In this document: piece by piece, positions 19,029 to 27,739 of the stretch
Layout of the letters: the number at the start of each line of letters is the position of its first letter
Numbering within the stretch: position 1 is the stretch's first letter
From: Deltaproteobacteria bacterium PRO3
GTDB taxonomy: Bacteria > UBA10199 > DSSB01
NCBI GenBank assembly: GCA_030263375.1
Contig: SZOV01000011.1
Coordinates: 1-53,792, forward strand
Direction: 5' to 3'
DNA: 53,792 bases
Notes under the pieces: model-generated
What the model saw: only the letters and a program-made list of their open reading frames with translations
What the model was told of the DNA's origin: nothing
Databases searched by the model: none
Translations under genes and position numbers: made by a program

Positions 19029-20213
19029 ATGATTCGAAAAACCGGCCAATACGATCGCGCCGCGGTGGGGGGAGAGACGGTGGCGGTCTTCACGCCCTAC
19101 CCGCTGCCCCCGGCCGATCCCAAGCTTTCCGTTGATGAACAGGCTCAACGGCTGCTGATTCATGCCGAGCAAAAGCTGGCCGGCCTCGACTTGGCTAGCC
19201 AAATGGTGCCCTCGCTCGACTGGTTTCTCTACGCCTATGTGCGCAAAGAAGCCGTGACCTCCTCGCAAATCGAGGGCACGCAGGCGACGCTCATCGACCT
19301 GCTGTCCTTTGAAGCCAACGACCATCTCGAGAAAAGCGAAAACCCTGACATCGAGGAGGTCTGCAACTATCTCGAAGCCGTCAATTACGCCCGCCGCCAA
19401 CTGGCCGACAAGAAGGGCCTGCCGATCTCCATGCGTCTTCTCAACGAGGCGCACAAACGGCTCATGAAAGGCGCCCGGGGCGGCAACAAAAGCCCCGGCG
19501 AAATCCGTCAAAGCCAAAACTGGATCGGAGGCTCGAGGCCGGGCAACGCCGTTTTCGTCCCCCCTCCCCCGACAAAATTGCCTCGGCTACTGACCGATTT
19601 GGAAAAATACATCCACAGCGACGATAAATTGCCTCCCTTAATCCGGATCGGATTGATCCACGTCCAATTCGAGACGATCCACCCTTACCTGGACGGCAAT
19701 GGCCGCATCGGCCGGCTGCTGATCGCCTTACTGCTGGAGTATTGGGGTTTCTTGAAGGCGCCTTTGTTGTATTTGAGTCTCTATTTTAAACGTCACCGCC
19801 AAGAGTATTACCGTTTGCTCGGCGACGTTCGCACTCAAGGTCATTGGGAGGCCTGGACGAAGTTTTTCCTGACCGGCGTCATGGAGATTGCCGAAGAGGC
19901 GACATCCCTCGCAAAAGATCTTTTCTCTCTCGTCACGAAGGACCGTGCCAGGGTCCTGCGAGAGACTTCCTCCACCGTATTCACCTTGCGGCTCTTCGAA
20001 TTGTTGCCCACCCATCCCATTCTAACCACAGCCCAAGCTGTCAAGCTGCTGGACACCTCGAAGCCGACCGCCTTGAAGGCGATCGGCACTCTTGAGAAAT
20101 TGAAGATACTCTCGGAGAGCACGGGACGGAAAAGGGGGCGGTTTTTTGGATATACGGCGTACTTGAACAAACTGCGGGCTGGAACGGAACTTGGGGAAGA
20201 ACCAGAAAATTGA
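19029..20213 (+). CDS. Fic-family AMP-transferase with C-terminal winged helix
   Basis: 394 residues. The catalytic motif IHPYLDGNGRIGRLLIAL (His about 218) is the complete HPFx(D/E)GNGRxxR form that moves AMP from ATP to a protein hydroxyl. An inhibitory helix (SSQIEGTQATL, about residues 77-87) has the S-x-x-x-E-G motif of class II self-inhibited Fic proteins. The C-terminal 90 residues form a winged helix (ILTTAQAVKLLDTSKPTALK, then LEKLKILSE) likely to bind DNA. Two palindromes straddling the promoter suggest that the protein controls its own gene. No antitoxin gene is adjacent. GC is slightly lower than nearby. Confidence 0.92.
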   Translation: MIRKTGQYDRAAVGGETVAVFTPYPLPPADPKLSVDEQAQRLLIHAEQKLAGLDLASQMVPSLDWFLYAYVRKEAVTSSQIEGTQATLIDLLSFEANDHLEKSENPDIEEVCNYLEAVNYARRQLADKKGLPISMRLLNEAHKRLMKGARGGNKSPGEIRQSQNWIGGSRPGNAVFVPPPPTKLPRLLTDLEKYIHSDDKLPPLIRIGLIHVQFETIHPYLDGNGRIGRLLIALLLEYWGFLKAPLLYLSLYFKRHRQEYYRLLGDVRTQGHWEAWTKFFLTGVMEIAEEATSLAKDLFSLVTKDRARVLRETSSTVFTLRLFELLPTHPILTTAQAVKLLDTSKPTALKAIGTLEKLKILSESTGRKRGRFFGYTAYLNKLRAGTELGEEPEN

Positions 20214-20293
20214 ACAAAGGTTGCTAAAGAGTTTTTCGCCGATCCCCTGGAATGCAAAGCCGCAGATTTTTCGATTGGGATAGGATTTTGGAA

Positions 20294-20330
20294 GAAAAAA
20301 GCCCTTCCAGCCATTCACTGAAAGGGCTTC
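20294..20330 (-). terminator. Rho-independent terminator after tRNA-Asn
   Basis: The stem AAGCCCTT / AAGGGCTT (20299-20306 with 20322-20329) has a 15-base loop. On the minus strand it is followed by a run of T (20294-20300). It lies just beyond the 3' end of the tRNA gene. On the plus strand it lacks a strong T-run, so it is less likely to serve the Fic gene. Confidence 0.75.
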
Positions 20331-20343
20331 TTGTTCGGAAATG

Positions 20344-20416
20344 CTCCGGCTGCAGGACTCGAACCTGCGACCTAGCGGTTAACAGCCGCTTGCTCTACCG
20401 ACTGAGCTAAGCCGGA
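20344..20416 (-). tRNA. tRNA-Asn (GTT)
   Basis: 73 nucleotides. The acceptor TCCGGCT pairs with AGCCGGA. The D arm is TAGCTCAGTCGGTAGAGCA, the anticodon loop CTGTTAA gives GTT (Asn), and the T arm is GCAGGTTCGAATCCTGC. CCA is not encoded (the next bases are CA). The adjacent Fic gene could be cargo placed at a tRNA, but I see no duplicated 3' end. Confidence 0.97.
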
Positions 20417-20614
20417 ATATCTTGAAAGGCTAAGCCTTCCAAATTTTTAGGAAAACCCTGGTACCTAATCTCCATTCCCCTGTCAATCTTCCCCTCTTGG
20501 GTTCCCCCAGGCATTATCGTTTAAAAATTTCCAAACATTCCAGCACAATTTAATTCGCCATTTCGCGACCTTGCCCTTGATTTTCCCGCGCAATTTTGGG
20601 ACTCCACCCTTCCC

Positions 20615-21784
20615 ATGAGCGAGACCGTCACCCTGCATCACAACCTCAGCCCCCACTTCCCCGACTTAAGCCGGGCCCGGGACTCCAAAGAGCTGAAGCG
20701 CCACCCCGTCTACCAGCGGGTCCAGCCCGAGATCGAGGCCGTCCTGCAAGGCTACGAGACCGGTTTCTTCGCGCCCCCCGCGGGCCCAAAGCCCTGCTAC
20801 CGCGCCATCACCTGGAACATCGAGCGCGGCATCGAGTTCGACGGCATCCTCCACACCCTCGGGCATCACCCCGTCCTCAAAGAGGCCGACATCCTCTTCA
20901 TCCCCGAGACCGACATGGGGATGGTGCGCTCCGGCAACCGCAACGTCGCCAAAGAATTGGCCCAGGCCCTCAAGCTCAACTACTACTTCGTCCCGACCTA
21001 CCTCAATCTCTGCAAGGGCAACGGCACCGAGGACCACTTCGAGGGCGACAACACCCTCGCCATCCACGGCAACGCCATCCTCTCGCGCTACCCGATCAAA
21101 GACTTCCACCGCATCGTCCTGCACAACGCCAAGGACAAGATGAAGGGGAAGGAAAAGCGCCTCGGCTCGCAGCAGGCCCTGGCCTGCACCGTCGTCCTGC
21201 CGCAGGGCGAGGTCCGCGCGATCTGCGCCCACCTCGACGCGCACTCCAGCAAGCGCCACCGCCGCGACCAGATGCGCACCATCATGCGCTACTTGGACAA
21301 GCTGCCGCCCCTGCCCTCTCTGTTCGGCGGCGACCTCAACACCACCACCTACAACTCGCGCAACGCCTTTTGGGCGATCTGGGGCTTTTGGGTGCGGGTC
21401 GCGATGGGCGTGCGCTACGTCATCGCCAACGTCTACCCCTACCCGGGCCGCCTCTTCGAGCGCCAGCTCTTCCAAACCTTCGAGAAGCACGGCTTCAACT
21501 ACCTGGACTGGAACGAGCCCGGCGTCTGCACCCTGCACTACCACGTCGAGGACTTGAAAAAGATCAAGAACCTCCGCGACCTAGTGCCCAACTGGTGCTT
21601 CAAGTTCATCGACTGGGCCTGCGCCAAGAACGACGGCAAGTGCAGCTTCAAGATCGACTGGTTCGCGGCCAAGGACCTCAAGCTGGTGAAGTCGGAGTAC
21701 TCCCCCAAGGTCGTCGGCAATCTTAAGCACAACGGCCGCGATTGCAGCGACCACGACGCGATCGTCGTCGATTTTCAATTGTAA
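20615..21784 (+). CDS. Endonuclease/exonuclease/phosphatase (EEP) family protein
   Basis: 389 residues. The fold is shown by ITWNIERGIEFDGI (metal-binding Asn), ADILFIPETDMGM (Glu), AICAHLDAHSS, FGGDLNTTTYNSRNAF (Asp/Asn) and the final DCSDHDAIVVDF (SDH catalytic His). Members cleave DNA, phosphoinositides or sphingolipids; the substrate is not evident here. No signal peptide is visible. Residues 290-370 form an insertion with several Cys before the last motif. The start is chosen at ATG 20615. The gene is alone on its strand. Confidence 0.88.
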   Translation: MSETVTLHHNLSPHFPDLSRARDSKELKRHPVYQRVQPEIEAVLQGYETGFFAPPAGPKPCYRAITWNIERGIEFDGILHTLGHHPVLKEADILFIPETDMGMVRSGNRNVAKELAQALKLNYYFVPTYLNLCKGNGTEDHFEGDNTLAIHGNAILSRYPIKDFHRIVLHNAKDKMKGKEKRLGSQQALACTVVLPQGEVRAICAHLDAHSSKRHRRDQMRTIMRYLDKLPPLPSLFGGDLNTTTYNSRNAFWAIWGFWVRVAMGVRYVIANVYPYPGRLFERQLFQTFEKHGFNYLDWNEPGVCTLHYHVEDLKKIKNLRDLVPNWCFKFIDWACAKNDGKCSFKIDWFAAKDLKLVKSEYSPKVVGNLKHNGRDCSDHDAIVVDFQL

Positions 21785-21795
21785 TTGGATTTTCG

Positions 21796-22152
21796 TTACG
21801 CCGTCACCTTGACCGTCTCGGCCAGGTGGCTCTTCAGCGAATCCGCGATCTCGAACTTTCCGCTCTGCGCACAGGTCTTCACCCACTCGCAGACCGAATG
21901 GATCTTGTCCGGATCGGAGATCTTTTTGAGCAGGACGCCCGTCTCGCGGTCGTCGACCTGCACGCAATAGTAATTCTCGCAGAGGTTGAAGCAATTCTGC
22001 CGCCGGAACACCGGCATCAGGTCGGCGCCCAGGCCCTGAAGCCGTTCGCGGTAGGCCCGCTCGACGCTGTCGGTGGTGGCGAAGATCCCCTCGCCGTAAT
22101 TGTCGCGGACGCAGGTGTTGCACAGGGTGATTTGGAGCTTTTTCGGGGTCAT
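21796..22152 (-). CDS. Small Cys-rich protein, possibly metal- or cluster-binding
   Basis: 118 residues with eight Cys: ITLCNTCVRD at the N-terminus, NCFNLCENYYCVQV in the middle and VCEWVKTC near the end. CxxC plus spaced Cys in a small soluble protein suggests a thioredoxin-like [2Fe-2S] or zinc protein, somewhat like DUF1636. I cannot confirm the family. The gene is convergent with the EEP gene (11-bp gap) and divergent from a lipoprotein gene. Confidence 0.7.
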   Translation of the reverse strand: MTPKKLQITLCNTCVRDNYGEGIFATTDSVERAYRERLQGLGADLMPVFRRQNCFNLCENYYCVQVDDRETGVLLKKISDPDKIHSVCEWVKTCAQSGKFEIADSLKSHLAETVKVTA

Positions 22153-22279
22153 AATAATTCTCCGTCAGGAATCGTTGCCGCCTCCTTAGAACGAAAGGCC
22201 CGCTTTGAAAAGTCCGAATTATTTTATTGGATCGAAGGCGGGCGTTTAAGCTATGAAGAACGTTCCAAAGGAGGCGCCG

Positions 22280-22828
22280 ATGATTTCCAAAAAATCCCTG
22301 ATTCCCCTGATTTTGCTGCTTACCTTCAGCACCGCCTGCCTGGGCGAAAAAAAGAAAGAAGCGGCCCCCGCCGCCCCGGCGCCCGTCGAGGCCAAGGCCG
22401 AAAAGACCGAGGCAGCCCCCGCGCCGGCACCGGCCGCCGCCCCCAAGCTCGCCACCCCGGTCGACGCCGTGAAGGGCTTCTTCGACGCCATCTCCAAAGA
22501 ACAGTACGACGTCGCCTGGGCCAGCCTGACCAAGACCAGCCAGGACAAGTTCGTCACCATGGTCGCCGAGGACGAAAAGCTCGATCCCGCCAAGGTCCGC
22601 GACCTCTTCGTGCAAAATCAAATGCCGATCCGCATCGGCTTCTGGCGCAGCTTTCGCAATTCCTCCAAGCTCGACATCGTCGCGCCCGGCGCCTCCTACA
22701 AGGTACTGAACGAGGGCCCCGAACTGGCCGAGGTCGAGATGACCTCTGGCGACGTCGTCCTCAAGTCCAAGGCCCTCAAGGAAGACGGGCAGTGGAAGAT
22801 GGGCTACGTCGAGACCTTCCTGCCTTAG
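22280..22828 (+). CDS. Putative lipoprotein with DUF4878-like domain
   Basis: 182 residues from the ATG at 22280, preceded by AAAGGAGG. Signal peptide KKSLIPLILLLTFSTAC ends in a lipobox with Cys19. An Ala/Pro/Lys/Glu-rich linker follows (about residues 24-60). The globular part starts ATPVDAVKGFFDAISKEQYD and ends DGQWKMGYVETF, the usual ends of the NTF2-like DUF4878 type. An earlier in-frame ATG at 22253 has no ribosome site. The stop overlaps the convergent gene by four bases. Confidence 0.82.
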   Translation: MISKKSLIPLILLLTFSTACLGEKKKEAAPAAPAPVEAKAEKTEAAPAPAPAAAPKLATPVDAVKGFFDAISKEQYDVAWASLTKTSQDKFVTMVAEDEKLDPAKVRDLFVQNQMPIRIGFWRSFRNSSKLDIVAPGASYKVLNEGPELAEVEMTSGDVVLKSKALKEDGQWKMGYVETFLP

Positions 22829-23349
22829 CGGATATTTTCGTTGTAGACGCGGATCTTTTCGATGCGGCTGCGGTCGGGGGCGTAGAAATACTCGACGATG
22901 TAGTCGTCGGTATAACGTCCCTCGAAGCCGCCGTTCGGCGGGGCGCAAGGGTCACTCCCGGTGGGGATGTTTTGCCGGTGGGTGGGCGGACGCGTCCCCG
23001 CGATCGGGGCGGCCTGGACGGCCAGGGCCTCGGCCTGGGACTTGCCGATCGGCGCCTGCGGGACGATTTCGACCATCGCGACCATCTTGGTGTCCACTTG
23101 ATAGAGGGGATGGAAGAAGGCCGCCGTCACCTGCATCCCCTTCCCGCTCATCGGCACGTAGCGCCGGTCCTTCAGGCAACCCGAGGCGCCCTTCGCGGGG
23201 GCCTGCGCCTGATAGCCCTGGGCCTGGGCCCATTGCGCGGCCTCGGCCTCGCTGCTGCCGAGGATCTCGCGCGCCTCCGCCCGGGAGGCCGCGACCAACG
23301 CCGTCGCCGCCAACATACACAGGATAAATAGGGATTTCTTCGGGGTCAT
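22825..23349 (-). CDS. Secreted protein of unknown function
   Basis: 174 residues with a signal peptide (KKSLFILCMLAATALVAASRAEA) and a likely cleavage after AEA. The mature part has two Cys (SGCLKDRR, SDPCAPPNG) that could form a disulfide, and ends in a Tyr-rich beta segment (YTDDYIVEYFYAPDRSR). I recognise no family. Its ATG overlaps the TGA of the large kinase-like gene upstream (ATGA), so the two are probably coupled. Confidence 0.75.
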   Translation of the reverse strand: MTPKKSLFILCMLAATALVAASRAEAREILGSSEAEAAQWAQAQGYQAQAPAKGASGCLKDRRYVPMSGKGMQVTAAFFHPLYQVDTKMVAMVEIVPQAPIGKSQAEALAVQAAPIAGTRPPTHRQNIPTGSDPCAPPNGGFEGRYTDDYIVEYFYAPDRSRIEKIRVYNENIR

Positions 23350-26318
23350 AGACTCGCCACGCGGGCGAAGGGCATTGTGCTACCGCCGACCCAGGCTTGC
23401 AAGGACTCTTCTTGTCCGGCCCGCAGGACGCCGCGGGCGTCGAAGAGGCGGCGGATCTCGTTGTTTTCCGGGATCTCCAGGCCGTGCAGCTGCGCGGCGG
23501 CCTGCTGGAGGCGATAGGCGTAGATGTGGAGCACGTGATCCCTAGCCTCCTCCCGGCTGGCAATCACACCGCGGAATTGCCGGTGCAGGTAGGCCGCGGT
23601 CTCCTCGATGTCCGCGCCGGCGCGCAGCCGGCCGCGGCCCGCGCAGTGTTCCAGCTGGTCGAGCAGGTCGCGCTGCAGCGGCGTGAGCGCGATCTCCCGG
23701 CCGAAGACCTCGGCGGCGCTGCCGCCCAGGGCCGCGGGCAGCCAAGCCATCTCCTGCCGAATCGCGTCCCGCAGCAGCGAGCTCTGGCGCTGGTCCTGGC
23801 GCTGGATCTCGTTGCGCACCTCGTTGGAGGAGCCGAAGAGGAATTCGTGGCTGTCGATGTAGGCCGAGATCGAGGGCGCCAGCAGGCGCGGGATGTTGCG
23901 CCAGCTGAAGGCGCCGATCTCGCCGCGCTCCCGGCGCAGCTCGGCCGCGCGCAGGTCGGTGTACATCTCGTAGGTGGCGCGCTCGCCCAGCTGCAGGCGG
24001 CGGATGCCGGTGAAGCCCAGGTCGCCGATGAAGCCCGCGGCGAAGGCGCGTCCCGCGAGGCGCATCGGCCGCGACTCGAGCAGGCGCAGGCTCTGGCTCG
24101 GCAGCGCAATCCGCGCGACGTCGGGCAGGAAGAAGGCCGCGGTCGGGGCGTAGCGCCGTAGCGCGGAGCCCTCGGGCATCGAATCGGTCAGGCGCTCGGC
24201 GATGCGGCTGAAGATCAGGCCCTCGCCCATGTTCCAGGCGGAGCGCGGCAGCAGCGTCGCCAAGGAGACCCCGCGGCGCAGCAGGGTGCGGCCGAAGCCG
24301 GCCTCCCAGCCCAGGCCGCGCAAGGCGCTCTCGCCCAGGGCCCCCGCGTAGGAGGGCCTTTCGAGGAAAGTCCATTGTCCCAGGCGTTCGCCGGCGATGC
24401 GCACGGTGCGCAGCGAGGCCAAATGATAGGGCTGCCGCAGCAGGGCGTTGGCCGTCACCTGCCAAAGGCGATGCGTGCTCGCGCTCGCGGCGTGCGAGAG
24501 GTAGACGACGAAGGCGAAGCGCAGCTCGCGCTGGCGCACCGGATCGAGCCCGACGATGTCGGCCAGACGTTCGGCGCCGATCAAGGCGGCGATGCCCGTG
24601 GCCAGCGGCGGACCGCCGCGCAGCACCCGCTCGCGCAGTGCGCGCAGGCCGTCGCGGTTCTCCTGCGCCCATTGCCGGCCGGTGTCGCCTTGCAGCCAAC
24701 GCTCCAAATTCTCGATGGTGAGGCCCTCGGAGGCCAGTCGCTCCAGCTGGGCGAAGTTCTCGACTCCCTGCGCGGCTGTCAGGAGGGACTCGGCGCGCTC
24801 CGGCGAGATCCGGTATTGCCGCATCAGGGAATAAAGCCGCGGCAAAGAGACGAAGGGCGTGCGCACGGTGCGGCGCCCCTCGGCGTTCTCGATCACCTTC
24901 GGCTCGAAATCGGGCACCTGGTTGTAGACCAGCTGTTGGTCGCTGATCATCGGCGTCTCCCCGCGCACCAGCCAGCTGGAGCGGGCGAGGCGCACCGCCA
25001 AGGAATTGGGCGCCGCCAGCTGAGTGATCGTGAAATTGGGCGCGTGCACGGTGAAGGTGGAGCGCGGCGGAATCACGTCGCCGTTCTGCTGGGCGGGCAC
25101 GAGGATGGGCTCGTTGGCCGGAGGCACCCGCGTCTCGGGCTGGGCGTTGCCCATGCGGATCTGGAAGTCCTGGTAGGTGCGGATCAGGTCCCAGGCGAGG
25201 CTGTCGGGCACCGTGGCGCGCACCTCGATCTTCTCGCCGGGGTTGACCAGCCACTGCCGCCGCGCCGAGAGGGTCCATAGGCGGCTGCGCGGACCGACGA
25301 GGTTGAAGCCGATCTTGGTCATCAGGCCGCGGGCGATGTATTCGGTCAAGGCCAGGACACCGCGCGGACCCGGCGGGAGGACGACGACCTTGGTCTCGCC
25401 CCAGGCGCCCGGCACGCCGCCGACGAAGGCGAGGATGCGGTTGGGCGTGACCGTCACCTCCGAGCCCTTCATCGTCTCGCGCTCGATCTCGCGGCCGTCG
25501 AGGGTGCTGCGGGTGAGCGTCACGTCGACGCCGACCAGGCCGTAGCGGTTGGCGATGGCGTGCGGGATCAGGCGCAGGTAGCTCAACAATCCTTGGTTGA
25601 ACAGGCCCTCGGGATTGGCGGCGCGATTGCGCTGCCGCAGGCCGAAGAGATACCCGGAGGCGAGAAAGCCCATCGAATGCGTGCCCGCCTCGGCCCCGTC
25701 GACGATCGGAAAGCGGAAGCCCAGCTCGACCGAACGGGCGATGAAGCGCGGCAGGTCGCGCAGGTCGCTGGGCGCATGCACCTGCACCGCGTTGTCGGCC
25801 GCGGTGCCCTTTTTCACCAGGACGAAGACGCTGCGTCCGCTCGGTGATTCGACGCCGGGGACGGTCTCTTGGCCGGGGGCGAAGGAAGTGCCCGAAGCTC
25901 GCAAGGCCTCGCCCACCGTCTCGCCGATGGTCCCGTCGCCGCCGACCGGCAAGACAAAAATCCTTTGGCCGCCGCGCAGGGCCTCGGAGACCGCGTTGCG
26001 GATACGCTCGCGCCGGGCCTCGAGGTCGGGGACGGTCTCGACGGGGATGACGTTCGCGCCCGAGTTTCGCAAGATCTCCAGCAATTGGGGAAGGTCGCCC
26101 CCGATGCGCCCGTCGCGGGCGGCGGGGTTGAAGACGACGACGATGGTCTGGCCGGACAGGGTGTTGCGCCGCGGGCGCAGGATGGCGGACAGGGAAGGAA
26201 GCCGCCGCCGCGGGGCCGCGGGCCGAGCTTCTTCGCCGGAAGCGGCCTCGGCGCCGCCCGTGAGATTCGCCTCCATGGGAGGATTCGAACCCGATCCTAT
26301 CCGTCCGGGGGGAGTCAT
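23346..26318 (-). CDS. Large fusion: diacylglycerol-kinase-type domain plus ~550-residue unknown region
   Basis: 990 residues. Residues about 57-435 read as a DAGK/LCB5 lipid-kinase fold: VVVFNPAARDG (64-70 region), then FVLPVGGDGTIGET with the nucleotide-binding GGDGT at 126-130, and later QNGDVIPPRSTFTV in the place of the DGE strand of YegS-type enzymes. These phosphorylate lipids such as diacylglycerol. After that come about 550 residues rich in Arg, Leu and Ala, predicted helical, without a family I know. No signal peptide. Free-standing DAGK enzymes are about 300 residues, so this is a fusion. A second start at 26276 is possible. It follows queF and is coupled to a secreted protein. Confidence 0.8.
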   Translation of the reverse strand: MTPPGRIGSGSNPPMEANLTGGAEAASGEEARPAAPRRRLPSLSAILRPRRNTLSGQTIVVVFNPAARDGRIGGDLPQLLEILRNSGANVIPVETVPDLEARRERIRNAVSEALRGGQRIFVLPVGGDGTIGETVGEALRASGTSFAPGQETVPGVESPSGRSVFVLVKKGTAADNAVQVHAPSDLRDLPRFIARSVELGFRFPIVDGAEAGTHSMGFLASGYLFGLRQRNRAANPEGLFNQGLLSYLRLIPHAIANRYGLVGVDVTLTRSTLDGREIERETMKGSEVTVTPNRILAFVGGVPGAWGETKVVVLPPGPRGVLALTEYIARGLMTKIGFNLVGPRSRLWTLSARRQWLVNPGEKIEVRATVPDSLAWDLIRTYQDFQIRMGNAQPETRVPPANEPILVPAQQNGDVIPPRSTFTVHAPNFTITQLAAPNSLAVRLARSSWLVRGETPMISDQQLVYNQVPDFEPKVIENAEGRRTVRTPFVSLPRLYSLMRQYRISPERAESLLTAAQGVENFAQLERLASEGLTIENLERWLQGDTGRQWAQENRDGLRALRERVLRGGPPLATGIAALIGAERLADIVGLDPVRQRELRFAFVVYLSHAASASTHRLWQVTANALLRQPYHLASLRTVRIAGERLGQWTFLERPSYAGALGESALRGLGWEAGFGRTLLRRGVSLATLLPRSAWNMGEGLIFSRIAERLTDSMPEGSALRRYAPTAAFFLPDVARIALPSQSLRLLESRPMRLAGRAFAAGFIGDLGFTGIRRLQLGERATYEMYTDLRAAELRRERGEIGAFSWRNIPRLLAPSISAYIDSHEFLFGSSNEVRNEIQRQDQRQSSLLRDAIRQEMAWLPAALGGSAAEVFGREIALTPLQRDLLDQLEHCAGRGRLRAGADIEETAAYLHRQFRGVIASREEARDHVLHIYAYRLQQAAAQLHGLEIPENNEIRRLFDARGVLRAGQEESLQAWVGGSTMPFARVASL

Positions 26319-26388
26319 GCGTCCATCCTTGAAAATGCGGGTTGTGGCTTAACGGGGCCGTATCGTCAAGGGGGGAAGGAAGTTGCGC

Positions 26389-26817
26389 TCAACCTTTGGG
26401 GAGCGGCAGATCCCGCGTCATCTCGGAAAAATCGGCCTCAGGGCCGGCGCGGGAACCCGAAAAACCCTCCGGATAACGCACCCGAACCGTCGTGCGGATG
26501 CCGCCCCGGACGTAGAAATCGGCCAAGAGCTCCATCCTCCGCGGCCGTACCGCGGCCACCAGGTCGTCGAGGATGCGGTTAGTCACCGCCTCGTGGAAGG
26601 CCCCCTCGTTGCGGTAGGACCAGAGGTAGAGCTTGAGCGATTTCAGCTCGACGCAGATTCGATCCGGGACGTAGCGGATATGCAGGGTTGCGAAGTCCGG
26701 CTGCCCGGTCTTGGGACAGAGACAGGTAAACTCGGGACAATCGAACTCGATCTCGTAGTCGCGGTCGGGATTCGGATTGGGAAAGGTCTCGAGCTGTTTC
26801 GACGCTTGGCTGGGCAT
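26389..26817 (-). CDS. queF: NADPH-dependent 7-cyano-7-deazaguanine reductase QueF
   Basis: 142 residues, the short (YkvM-like) form. [18 protein letters not shown] has the catalytic Cys34 and Asp41. [16 protein letters not shown] is the QueF motif, followed by the substrate-binding Glu/His region [18 protein letters not shown]. It reduces preQ0 to preQ1 in queuosine biosynthesis in the cytoplasm. It lies 8 bases after the PDZ gene. No other que gene and no preQ1 riboswitch is seen here. Confidence 0.95.
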   Translation of the reverse strand: MPSQASKQLETFPNPNPDRDYEIEFDCPEFTCLCPKTGQPDFATLHIRYVPDRICVELKSLKLYLWSYRNEGAFHEAVTNRILDDLVAAVRPRRMELLADFYVRGGIRTTVRVRYPEGFSGSRAGPEADFSEMTRDLPLPKG

Positions 26818-26825
26818 GGATTCTC

Positions 26826-27425
26826 CTAGAAGTCGCTTTTCAAAAATTTAATGAACGCGGCCTTGGTGATCTGCTTGGCCTTGAGGGCCTTGAGCAGGTT
26901 CATCATCCTTTCGCGCTGCTCGTCCGTGGTCAAGCCGGAGATTTTCTGCTTGATCAGCTCCTTCTCCTCCGGCGTGAAATAGACGCCGCTCGCCGCGACG
27001 TTGGGCGGCGGCACCGAGACGATGGGGCCGCTCTTGATCGTCTCGCGGGTCAGCGGGACGTCCCGCACGCTGCCGTCGCGCCCCTGCACCGTCAGGAGGA
27101 CTTGGGTGCCGATCGGGCCTCGGATCTTCTCGGCCAGCTGCTGGAGCGTCAGCCCCGTGACGTCCCCGCCGTCGATCTTCAACAGGCGGTCGCCGCGCCT
27201 CACCTTGGCCTTGTCCGCCGGCGATTTGTAGCTGACCGAAAAAATCAGGACGCTCTGCGGATTGTTAGGATCGAAGTCGAGCAGGACGCCGACGCCGCCG
27301 AAGGCCTCGGTGGCCCGCGCGGCGCCGGGCGCCGCCACGCCCAGGGACATGCCCAAGAGCGCCAAGGCCGTCAGGGCGCGCCGAAGGCGGTTTAAGGCAA
27401 TTTTCGCTTCGGAATCCATCTTCAT
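26826..27425 (-). CDS. Exported PDZ-domain protein
   Basis: 199 residues. The N-terminal signal ([24 protein letters not shown]) is followed by a single PDZ domain, [13 protein letters not shown] to [11 protein letters not shown], with the ligand loop region [20 protein letters not shown]. The tail after residue 145 is helical and charged. No protease domain is attached, so it probably acts as a binding adaptor in the periplasm, unlike the PDZ-proteases it resembles. GAGG precedes the ATG by about 10 bases. It heads the operon with queF. Confidence 0.85.
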   Translation of the reverse strand: MKMDSEAKIALNRLRRALTALALLGMSLGVAAPGAARATEAFGGVGVLLDFDPNNPQSVLIFSVSYKSPADKAKVRRGDRLLKIDGGDVTGLTLQQLAEKIRGPIGTQVLLTVQGRDGSVRDVPLTRETIKSGPIVSVPPPNVAASGVYFTPEEKELIKQKISGLTTDEQRERMMNLLKALKAKQITKAAFIKFLKSDF

Positions 27426-27739
27426 TCGGAAATGACCTCAAAGGGACCCGCTTCGTTAATCTCAGGACGATTTTAGCGCCTATGACAAAAACATGCCATT
27501 ATCATTCAGCTTTTCGACGTAAGTCACATTTCCGATCCTTTTCCTGGCCCTGCCGGGACGGCCGCGGAATCCCCGGCACTCCCAGGCCCACCCTGTCCCA
27601 ATTTTCCTTCGGAGGCAAAAATTTCCCTCAGCGACCTCGAATGCCTGGCGAGGGACATCTTTTTTTTGCATATTTAAAAAACTTGTGGAATATAGCGGCT
27701 CCACTTGTTTGACCTTAATTTTAAACGGGTTTTTTCATT
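27426..27739. other. Divergent intergenic region before citrate synthase
   Basis: 314 bases without a credible gene. A 74-codon minus frame lies here but lacks a ribosome site and has mixed composition. The right half is AT-rich (27655-27739), with a TTGCAT...AATATA pair that could be a promoter for citrate synthase. Nothing else is recognised. Confidence 0.5.

Noticed and set aside
20424-20440. Short palindrome AAGGCTAAGCCTT upstream of tRNA-Asn
   Set aside because: Only 13 bp and no T-run or promoter relation; too weak to call an operator or terminator.
27480-27704. 74-codon minus-strand frame before citrate synthase
   Set aside because: No ribosome site, no protein-like domain, and it covers the likely promoter region.
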